Shown: in pieces, positions 57,545 to 64,000 of the stretch
How positions within the stretch are numbered: position 1 is the first letter of the stretch
Layout of the letters: each line of letters starts with the position of its first letter
Assembly (NCBI RefSeq): GCF_900113545.1
Contig: NZ_FOPS01000003.1
Location: 186,001 to 250,000, forward strand
Source of the DNA: Neisseria elongata subsp. elongata
GTDB taxonomy: Bacteria > Pseudomonadota > Gammaproteobacteria > Burkholderiales > Neisseriaceae
Length of the DNA stretch: 64,000 nt
Direction of reading: 5' to 3'
Program-made: the position numbers and the translations under genes
The notes under the pieces: model-generated
The model's input: only the letters and a program-made list of their open reading frames with translations
Told to the model about the DNA's origin: nothing
The model's database searches: none

Positions 57545-58300
57545 ATGGCTTTATTGAGCGTGCGCAAACTGCACAAAGAATACGGCGGCGTAACCGCCAT
57601 CGGTTCGCTGGATTTGGATTTGGCCAAAGGAGAAGTCATCGTCCTGCTCGGCCCGTCCGGCTGCGGCAAGTCCACCCTGCTGCGCTGCATCAACGGCTTG
57701 GAAGAGCATCAGGGCGGCAGCATCGAAATGGAGGGCGCGGGCGTGTTCGGCAAGGACATATCTTGGCAGACGGCGCGGCAGAAAGTGGGCATGGTATTCC
57801 AAAGCTACGAGCTGTTCGCCCACATGACCGTTATCGACAACATCCTGCTCGGCCCGCTGAAGGTACAGAAACGCAACCGCGCCGAGGCTGAAGCGCAGGC
57901 CGACAAACTGCTGGCCCGCGTCGGCCTGCTGGAGCGGAAAAATGCCTACCCGCGCGAACTTTCGGGCGGACAAAAGCAGCGCATCGCCATCGTGCGCGCC
58001 CTGTGCCTGAATCCCGAAGTCATCCTGCTCGACGAAATCACTGCCGCCCTCGACCCCGAAATGGTGCGCGAGGTATTGGAAGTGGTGCTGGAATTGGCAC
58101 GCGAAGGCATGAGTATGCTGATCGTTACCCACGAAATGGGATTTGCCCGAAAAGTGGCCGACCGCATCGTTTTCATGGACAAAGGCGCGATTGTCGAACA
58201 GGCTTCGCCCGAAGCGTTTTTTACCGAACCGAAAACCGAACGCGCCCGGCAGTTTCTGGCCGGCATGGATTACGGGCCGGATTTGAACGTGAGCATCTGA
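57545..58300 (+). CDS. Polar amino-acid ABC transporter ATPase (GlnQ/TcyN-like)
   Basis: A 251-residue ATPase. Walker A is GPSGCGKSTLL (~residues 36-46), Q-loop MVFQSYELFAHM, signature ELSGGQKQRIAIVRAL, Walker B VILLDEITAALDPEM (Glu-Ile in place of the common Glu-Pro), H-loop VTHEMGFA. It is tightly linked to both permeases and is followed by the binding protein after 116 bp and a hairpin. Confidence 0.92.
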   Translation: MALLSVRKLHKEYGGVTAIGSLDLDLAKGEVIVLLGPSGCGKSTLLRCINGLEEHQGGSIEMEGAGVFGKDISWQTARQKVGMVFQSYELFAHMTVIDNILLGPLKVQKRNRAEAEAQADKLLARVGLLERKNAYPRELSGGQKQRIAIVRALCLNPEVILLDEITAALDPEMVREVLEVVLELAREGMSMLIVTHEMGFARKVADRIVFMDKGAIVEQASPEAFFTEPKTERARQFLAGMDYGPDLNVSI

Positions 58301-58340
58301 ATCCGAACCCGCTGCCAAACGTTTGGCCGCCAAGGTTTTC

Positions 58341-58382
58341 AGGCCGTCTGAAACCTTGCCGCGCTGTTTTTCAGACGGCCTC
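58341..58382 (+). terminator. Paired AGGCCGTCTGAA hairpin between the ATPase and binding-protein genes
   Basis: AGGCCGTCTGAAAC and GTTTTTCAGACGGCCTC pair across 15 bases. It may act as an attenuator setting the ratio of binding protein to membrane parts, or end the upstream transcript. Confidence 0.6.
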
Positions 58383-58416
58383 TTCCCTTTTTTCGTTATC
58401 TCCAAAGGAGCAAATC

Positions 58417-59283
58417 ATGACGCTTTCCAAAAAATTCTCCACACTGCTGGCCGGTGCCGTTATCGCACTCGGCCTGGCCGCCTGCAACAGCGGTGCCGAC
58501 AATCAGGCCGCAGCGGGCGGACAGCCTGCCGCCTCAGGGGCGGATACCGTGGCCGCCATCAAAGAAAAAGGCGTTATCCGCATCGGCGTATTCGGCGACA
58601 AACCGCCGTTCGGCTATGTGGACGCGAATGGCAAAAACCAAGGCTTTGATGTCGAAATTGCCAAAGAAATGGCCAAAGACCTGCTCGGTAGCCCGGACAA
58701 AATCGAATTCGTCCTCACCGAAGCCGCCAACCGCGTCGAATACGTCCGTTCCGGCAAAGTGGACGTTTTGCTGGCCAACTTCACCCAAACGCCGGAACGC
58801 GCGGAAGCCGTCGATTTCGCCTCGCCCTACATGAAAGTCGCCTTGGGCGTGGTATCCCCCAAGGGCAAGCCGATTACCGACGTCGCCCAATTGAAAGACC
58901 AAACCCTGCTGGTCAACAAAGGCACCACCGCCGATGCCTTTTTTACCAAAAACCACCCCGAAGTCAAACTGCTGAAATTCGACCAAAACACCGAAACCTT
59001 CGATGCATTGAAAGACGGACGCGGCGTGGCCTTGGCGCACGATAACGCGCTGCTGTGGGCATGGGCGAAAGAAAACCCGGACTACGAAGTGGCCATCGGC
59101 AACATCGGCCCGGCCGAATCTATCGCCCCGGCGGTAAAAAAAGGCGACAAAGCACTGCTGGACTGGGTGAACGGCGAAATCGTCGCCATGAAGAAAGACG
59201 GCCGTCTGAAAGCCGCCTATGAGAAAACTCTGCTGCCCGTGTACGGCGACAAAGTCAAACCGGAAGAACTGTTGGCCGAATAA
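58417..59283 (+). CDS. Amino-acid ABC transporter substrate-binding lipoprotein (cysteine/cystine-type)
   Basis: A 288-residue solute-binding protein. The lipobox LGLAAC gives Cys23, then a short Ala/Gly-rich tether, then the SBP_bac_3 fold: KGVIRIGVFGDKPPFGYVDANGKNQGFDVEIAKEMAKDL, VEYVRSGKVDVLLANFTQTPERAEAVDFASPYM. This layout is close to neisserial and Campylobacter (CjaA) cysteine-binding lipoproteins. AAAGGAGCAAATC precedes the ATG. The final partner of the operon. Confidence 0.88.
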   Translation: MTLSKKFSTLLAGAVIALGLAACNSGADNQAAAGGQPAASGADTVAAIKEKGVIRIGVFGDKPPFGYVDANGKNQGFDVEIAKEMAKDLLGSPDKIEFVLTEAANRVEYVRSGKVDVLLANFTQTPERAEAVDFASPYMKVALGVVSPKGKPITDVAQLKDQTLLVNKGTTADAFFTKNHPEVKLLKFDQNTETFDALKDGRGVALAHDNALLWAWAKENPDYEVAIGNIGPAESIAPAVKKGDKALLDWVNGEIVAMKKDGRLKAAYEKTLLPVYGDKVKPEELLAE

Positions 59284-59309
59284 GCAGGCATCCTTCTCGA
59301 AACGACAGA

Positions 59310-59343
59310 GAGGCCGTCTGAAAACAGTTTTTCAGACGGCCTC
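59310..59343 (+). terminator. Paired AGGCCGTCTGAA terminator of the ABC operon
   Basis: GAGGCCGTCTGAAAAC and TTTTTCAGACGGCCTC pair with a tiny loop, 27 bp after the binding-protein stop. Confidence 0.75.
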
Positions 59344-59394
59344 AAACATTTTGACGACCAACTTGCAACCATTGATACGCACGGTCTGAAAATT

Positions 59395-59434
59395 GCACCC
59401 CGGCGGCTGGAAGATTATCCAGCTGCCGGGGTGC
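59395..59434 (-). terminator. Strong GC-rich hairpin, likely ffh terminator
   Basis: GCACCCCGGCGGCTGG and CCAGCTGCCGGGGTGC form a 16-bp stem with one G-T position; on the minus strand it is followed by AATTTTC. It is unrelated to the uptake sequences. The leftward ffh ends 95 bp away. A TTTCAGACGGCCTC site at 59446 lies between. Confidence 0.65.
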
Positions 59435-59528
59435 GGTTCAGGCCTTTCAGACGGCCTCTTAGCCATAAGCGGACAACTGCAACAGGATGCCTGTTTTTAA
59501 AAGCCTATCCGCCCACAAGCCTTTCAGC

Positions 59529-60896
59529 TTATTTCATACCGGGAAACAAGCCCTTCATTCCCTTGGCCATGCTCATCAGCTTGCGCATATTCTGCCCGCT
59601 GAACATTTTCATCATTTTCTGCGACTGCTCGAACTGGTTCAGCATTTTATTGACTTCCTGAACCGTGGTGCCCGAACCGGCCGCGATGCGGCGTTTGCGG
59701 CTTGCCTTGATTAAGGCGGGATTGGCACGCTCTTTCGGCGTCATCGAATTGATGATGGCTTCGACATGCCCCATCGCTTTTTCTGCCGTGCCTTCGGGAA
59801 TCTGTTTGGAAAGCTGGCCGATTTCGCCGGGCATTTTCGACATCAGGTTCTCCAAACCGCCCATATTCCGCATCTGCTGGATTTGCGCTTTGAAGTCATT
59901 CAGGTCGAAGCTCTTGCCCTTGCGCAGTTTTTTCGCCATTTCGGCGGCGGCGGCTTCGTCTATGCCTTTTTGGACATCTTCCACCAAGGTCAGGACGTCG
60001 CCCATGCCCAAAATCCGGCTGGCGATACGGTCGGGGTGGAAGGCTTCCAAGCCGTCGATTTTTTCGCCCACACCGATGAATTTAATCGGTTTGCCGGTCA
60101 CTTGGCGCACAGACAAGGCCGCACCGCCGCGCGAATCGCCGTCCATTTTGGTCAGCACCACGCCGGTCAGCGGCAGTGCCTCGTTAAAGGCCTGCGCCGT
60201 ATTGACAGCGTCCTGACCCAGCATAGCATCGACGACGAACAGGGTTTCCACGGGATTGACCGCCGCATGAAGCGCCTTGATTTCGTCCATCATTTCCTGA
60301 TCGATGGCCAAACGTCCGGCGGTATCCACCATCAGCACGTCGTAAAACCCGCGCTTGGCATGGTTTAAAGCCGCCAAAGCAATATCGACGGGCCTTTGCG
60401 TCGTATCCGAAGGGAAAAAATCAACCTGCACCTGCTCGGCCAGCAAACGCAGTTGCTCGATGGCGGCGGGGCGGTACACGTCGGCTGAAACGACGAGGAT
60501 TTTTTTCTTTTTATCAACCGTTTTCAGCAGCTTGGCCAATTTGCCGACGGTGGTGGTTTTACCCGCACCCTGCAAACCGGCCATCAATACGACGGCTGGC
60601 GGGGTAACCGCCAAATCCAATTTGCTGTTTTCCTTGCCCATCAGTTCGATCAATGCCTGATTGACGATGGTGATGAAGGCCTGTTCTGCCGTCAGATTGT
60701 CGTTGATTTCCTGCCCGACTGCCTTCTCTTTAACGTTGTTGATGAAATCGCGTACGACCGGCAAGGCGACATCCGCCTCCAGTAACGCCAAACGGACTTC
60801 GCGCAGGGCGGGCTTGATGTTTTCTTCATTCAGCGTCGCCACGCCACGGATATTTTTGAAAACGGAATAAAACCGGTTGGTCAGATTGTCTAACAT
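59529..60896 (-). CDS. ffh: Signal recognition particle GTPase Ffh
   Basis: A 455-residue SRP54 protein that, with 4.5S RNA, delivers nascent membrane proteins to FtsY. The N domain (1-100) is followed by the G domain with GLQGAGKTTTVGKLA (107-121), VDTAGRLAIDQEM and TKMDGDSRGGAALS, then the Met-rich M domain ending in MMKMFSGQNMRKLMSMAKGMKGLFPGMK. Divergent from the CcsA/YpjD gene with 104 bp between. Confidence 0.95.
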   Translation of the reverse strand: MLDNLTNRFYSVFKNIRGVATLNEENIKPALREVRLALLEADVALPVVRDFINNVKEKAVGQEINDNLTAEQAFITIVNQALIELMGKENSKLDLAVTPPAVVLMAGLQGAGKTTTVGKLAKLLKTVDKKKKILVVSADVYRPAAIEQLRLLAEQVQVDFFPSDTTQRPVDIALAALNHAKRGFYDVLMVDTAGRLAIDQEMMDEIKALHAAVNPVETLFVVDAMLGQDAVNTAQAFNEALPLTGVVLTKMDGDSRGGAALSVRQVTGKPIKFIGVGEKIDGLEAFHPDRIASRILGMGDVLTLVEDVQKGIDEAAAAEMAKKLRKGKSFDLNDFKAQIQQMRNMGGLENLMSKMPGEIGQLSKQIPEGTAEKAMGHVEAIINSMTPKERANPALIKASRKRRIAAGSGTTVQEVNKMLNQFEQSQKMMKMFSGQNMRKLMSMAKGMKGLFPGMK

Positions 60897-61000
60897 GGAC
60901 TTCCTTCATAAGCTGCCACGCGGACAGTGTTATTTGATAAAATCGGCGCATTTTACACTACCTGCGTCATAGTGGATATGCGCAGGTCGGGAAGTTTGCT

Positions 61001-61807
61001 ATGCCGGTTATGATGATTTGTTTGACACTTGTTTATGCCGCGCTGGCGGGATTCGTTTGGTTTTGGCGTTTGAAGAAAAATGCCGCCGACTATCCGCTGC
61101 GCTGGGAATTGGCCGTTCTGGCCGGCTCCCTGCTGCTGCACGGCCTGATGATTATGTTGCCGCCGCTGGCCAATCAGACGTTGATTATGAGCTTCGGTTA
61201 TGCATCGGCGGTGATTGTGTGGTTGATGCTGATGCTGTATCTGATGGGTAGCTTCTTCTATCGCCTGCGCGGTTTGCAGCTGCTGCTGTACCCCTTGTCC
61301 GTCTTGTTCATGTTGCTGGCAATACTTTTCCCCGGCCATGTGGAATCCTACCGGATAACGGACTGGCCGTTTATGCTGCACATTATTTCATCACTGCTGG
61401 CATACAGCCTGTTTGGCATTACCACCTTGATAGCCGTGCTGATTTTGTGGCTGAGCCGCGATTTGCATCGGCACAGGCTGTCGCCCGCCCGCTCTTTCCT
61501 GCCGCCGCTGCTGAGTTTGGAGCGGATGATGTTTCAAAGTATGTGGATAGGTTTTGCCCTGCTGACGGTTTCGGTTATCAGCGGTACGTTTTTTGCCGAG
61601 GAGGTATTCGGCCGTCCGATGACGTTCACGCATAAAACCATTTTCAGCATTGTGTCTTGGTTTATTTATGCGGGGCTGCTGCTGAAACGCAGTATGACGG
61701 CATGGCGCGGGAAACGGCCCGCCGTTTGGACGATTGTCGGCTTCATCAGTTTGATGCTGGCTTATGTGGGCAGCAAATTCGTACTGGAAGTTATCCTGCA
61801 CCGTTAA
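61001..61807 (+). CDS. CcsA/YpjD-family inner-membrane protein (cytochrome c assembly-like)
   Basis: A 268-residue protein with eight hydrophobic segments. The C-terminal half has a WxWD-like haem-handling region in CcsA form: LHIISSLLAYSLFGITTLIAVLILWLSRDLH and FGRPMTFTHKTIFSIVSWFIYAGLLLKR. Conserved His in MLHIISS and FTHKTIF are candidate haem ligands. Location beside ffh matches E. coli ypjD, which is divergent from ffh. Confidence 0.85.
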   Translation: MPVMMICLTLVYAALAGFVWFWRLKKNAADYPLRWELAVLAGSLLLHGLMIMLPPLANQTLIMSFGYASAVIVWLMLMLYLMGSFFYRLRGLQLLLYPLSVLFMLLAILFPGHVESYRITDWPFMLHIISSLLAYSLFGITTLIAVLILWLSRDLHRHRLSPARSFLPPLLSLERMMFQSMWIGFALLTVSVISGTFFAEEVFGRPMTFTHKTIFSIVSWFIYAGLLLKRSMTAWRGKRPAVWTIVGFISLMLAYVGSKFVLEVILHR

Positions 61808-61821
61808 AGCCGATTTACTGT

Positions 61822-61863
61822 CAGGCCGTCTGAAAACTGTGTCGAAGCATTTTCAGACGGCCT
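61822..61863 (+). terminator. Paired AGGCCGTCTGAA hairpin after the CcsA-like gene
   Basis: CAGGCCGTCTGAAAAC and TTTTCAGACGGCCTG pair around a 10-base loop, 15 bp after the stop. Confidence 0.7.
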
Positions 61864-61887
61864 GTAAGGACAATAACCGGCAAACGC

Positions 61888-61920
61888 AAAACAGGCCGCC
61901 CTTATGGGACAGCCTGTTTA
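61888..61920 (+). terminator. Second hairpin before pgaB
   Basis: AAACAGGC...CCC and GGG...GCCTGTTT form a stem with an internal bulge, followed by TATTTATAC. The following ~290 bp (61921-62215) is AT-rich with several TATAAT-like and TTGACA-like words and is probably the pgaB control region; I cannot fix one promoter and see no gene in it. Confidence 0.55.
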
Positions 61921-62215
61921 TTTATACTGCATGTGGGTTATGCACTATTTCCTCATTTCTATATTGCCTTTGTTTACTTGGCGTTGAGCGTTTGCTCTTA
62001 TGTAGTGCAATGTAATGTAAAAGCGGATTGCCTGGCAAGTACTATTATCATTACATCTTTAACAAAGACATTAAATTGCCGATACATTCTATTTAGGGAC
62101 GGTTTAAATGTTAAATTTGATTTTTTTACCTGATTTAAGCACAGTCCCCTCTTAAAAAAACAAAAAATCCTGTAATTGCTATTTTGTTGCATCCAGCCGT
62201 CTGAAAAGGACTTCC

Positions 62216-64000
62216 ATGAGAATTTTACTTGTTTTGCTGCTTTTGCTGCCAATAAGGCAAGTTTGGGCCGAAATACGCTACGGCGTACTGACATATCATG
62301 ATGTGGTTGAGGGAAAGGTATCCAATCAAACAGATACCCCCACAATCAGCCGTAGCAAACTAATCGAGCATTTCGACTGGTTGAAAAACAATGGTTATAC
62401 GCCCGTCAGCTGGAAGCAGATTAAAGAAGCGGAAGCAGGCAAAGGCAGCCTGCCCGAAAAACCTGTCCTACTGACTTTTGACGACGGCTATTTGAGCTTT
62501 TACCAAACCGTTTTCCCATTGTTGCAGCAATACCGTTATCCTGCGGTATTGGCCGTTGTGACTTCATGGCTGGATGAAAAAGATTATGTCCCATATGGCA
62601 CGACCAAGTTGCCACGTAATCACTTTTTAAGTTGGCCGCAAATAAAAACTTTGCAGCAAAGCGGTCTGGTGGAAATTGCTTCCCATAGCGACAATCTGCA
62701 TCGTGGTCAGGCCGGAAACCCTATGGGTTCAGAATTTGCCGCTGCCCTTTCTGGATATTACCGAAACGGCCGTTACGAAACAGCCGAAGAATATCGGCAC
62801 AGGATAGAAGCAGATTTGAAAACGTCCGCAGACAAAATCGAGTGGCATACCGGAGTAAGGCCTAGAATTATCGTTTGGCCGTATGGGCAGTTTAACCAAA
62901 CGGCTGTGAATATCGCCCGCAAAACAGGTTTTGACGGTAGTTTTTCACTCTACGACCGTCGGCTAAACCGTCTTTCAGACGGCCATATAGGCCGTGCAAT
63001 GTTAGATGAAGGCAGTGATACCGCTTTTCTGCAAGCCTATTTGCAAGAACAACTGCCACGTCACAGACCGCAAAAAATAGCCCATGTCGATTTGGATTAC
63101 ATCTATGACACAGATGAGCGGCAAATGAACCGCAATATCGATGCATTGATTAACCGCATCAGCAAATTGGGCGTGAACACCGTTTATCTTCAAGCATTTG
63201 CCGATCCTGACGGCGACGGCACAGCGGATGCCGTCTATTTCCCAAACCGCCGTATCCCCATGCGTGCAGACCTATTCAGCCGGGTTTCATGGCAACTAAT
63301 GAGCCGTACGAAAACCGAAGTTTATGCCTGGATGCCGATGTTGGCTGTGAATGCAGGAAAAGGTTACGAATATGTAACCGACCATCGTACCCAAATGCCC
63401 GATCCCGCCCATTATCTGCGACTCTCCCCGTATAACGAAAAAAATCGGAAATTATTGGAAGATTTGTATGAAGACTTGGCCTTTCATGCCCGATTTAACG
63501 GCATCATCTTTCATGATGACGGCCTGCTTACCGACAATGAAGGCAAAATCGCACCCGGAAAGCGCAGTGAAGAACAATACCGCCGCGAAGCCGTACAAAA
63601 AGAACAAGATTTAATCAAACACGGTGATCGCCTTAAAACAGCTGCCTTAAATTACAGCTTCAACGGCCTCGAACAGATGAAAACCGCGCGTAATCTTTAT
63701 GCGGGGGTTATTACCGATAAAAATCAACAGAAATGGTTTGCCCAAAGTCTGCCGGCTTTCGTAAAACATTATGATTACACAGCCATCATGGCTATGCCCT
63801 ACATGGAAAATGAAGCAGCAATCGATAGTCTTCAAGCCGCCGAATGGTTAAAAGGACTAGTAACAACCGTGCAGAACAGTGGACTGCCGTCTGAAAAAAT
63901 CGTTTTTGAACTCCAAACTGTCAATTGGCGTAGCGAGCGTCCTCTACCCGCAGGAGAAATTACCAACTGGCTGCACATCCTGCGCCAAGCCGGAGTACAA
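62216..64000 (+). CDS. pgaB: Poly-beta-1,6-N-acetylglucosamine N-deacetylase PgaB, 3'-truncated by the window
   Basis: 595 codons are open to the window end; full-length PgaB is about 670. Signal peptide ILLVLLLLLPIRQVWA, then the deacetylase domain: YGVLTYHDVV (His/Asp), VLLTFDDGYLSFY (residues 85-97) and IASHSDNLHRG with His157 and His162 as metal ligands. From ~residue 280 the glycoside-hydrolase-like C-terminal domain has HVDLDYIYD, YLQAFADPDGDG, YAWMPMLA and FNGIIFHDDGLL. PgaB partly deacetylates PNAG for export and biofilm. Unlike E. coli PgaB it lacks a lipobox. It appears to be first in its operon; pgaA would have to be elsewhere or downstream. Confidence 0.9.
   Translation, partial: MRILLVLLLLLPIRQVWAEIRYGVLTYHDVVEGKVSNQTDTPTISRSKLIEHFDWLKNNGYTPVSWKQIKEAEAGKGSLPEKPVLLTFDDGYLSFYQTVFPLLQQYRYPAVLAVVTSWLDEKDYVPYGTTKLPRNHFLSWPQIKTLQQSGLVEIASHSDNLHRGQAGNPMGSEFAAALSGYYRNGRYETAEEYRHRIEADLKTSADKIEWHTGVRPRIIVWPYGQFNQTAVNIARKTGFDGSFSLYDRRLNRLSDGHIGRAMLDEGSDTAFLQAYLQEQLPRHRPQKIAHVDLDYIYDTDERQMNRNIDALINRISKLGVNTVYLQAFADPDGDGTADAVYFPNRRIPMRADLFSRVSWQLMSRTKTEVYAWMPMLAVNAGKGYEYVTDHRTQMPDPAHYLRLSPYNEKNRKLLEDLYEDLAFHARFNGIIFHDDGLLTDNEGKIAPGKRSEEQYRREAVQKEQDLIKHGDRLKTAALNYSFNGLEQMKTARNLYAGVITDKNQQKWFAQSLPAFVKHYDYTAIMAMPYMENEAAIDSLQAAEWLKGLVTTVQNSGLPSEKIVFELQTVNWRSERPLPAGEITNWLHILRQAGVQ

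Overview
This 64 kb window is chromosomal DNA of a Neisseriaceae bacterium, most likely a commensal Neisseria. The evidence is dozens of 12-bp DNA uptake sequences (DUS), most in the AGGCCGTCTGAA form and often paired as hairpin terminators; two short Correia-type repeat elements (13459-13564, 52249-52354); and neisserial gene groupings (kdsC-lptC-lptA, lptF-lptG, tsaB-rimI, a cysteine-type ABC transporter, ThiO-led thiamine genes). I cannot name the species.

The left third (1-24 kb) is an accessory region. Single genes or gene pairs (O-methyltransferase, MBL hydrolase with GlxA regulator, Uup, oxidoreductase with HxlR regulator, an AbiL/RloAB-like anti-phage pair, DOPA dioxygenase, SDR, methyltransferase, an alkylation-repair set, orphan immunity-like genes) are separated by a recurring hairpin built on AAGCAGCCTGCA, mixed with AGGCTACCTGAA and AGGTCGTCTGAA. 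These resemble uptake-sequence dialects reported for other Neisseriaceae. The region also holds broken gene ends: a second copy of the uup 3' end, a second copy of the thiO 3' end, and DsbA-like and LysR-like remnants. It ends with a type I restriction-modification locus read leftwards in the order hsdR-hsdS-hsdM.

At 24-29 kb a TPP riboswitch leads the thiazole branch of thiamine synthesis (thiO, thiE, thiS, thiG), with a WG-repeat-like secreted protein and a NERD-domain protein inserted between thiO and thiE. From 27.75 kb on, paired terminators are almost all AGGCCGTCTGAA.

From 29 to 62 kb the DNA is GC-rich and mostly housekeeping: tyrB; tsaB-rimI-UDG-like; a zinc-less sirtuin; pepA; a tandem secreted paralogue family with a dead copy; lptF-lptG; an OPT transporter; an NhaC antiporter; ribD; a frameshifted pentapeptide-repeat gene; kdsC-lptC-lptA; a flavin reductase with a candidate Fur box; tRNA-Phe; an aldose epimerase; rsgA; rmuC; a four-gene polar amino-acid ABC transporter; ffh; and a CcsA/YpjD protein. 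The window ends inside pgaB, a biofilm polysaccharide deacetylase.

The observation most worth follow-up is the change in uptake-sequence dialect between about 18 and 28 kb, together with hairpin-delimited cassettes carrying duplicated gene ends on the left. It suggests repeated insertion of one or two genes at a time by natural transformation, using the hairpins themselves as homology. All calls are from reading the sequence; no database search was run.
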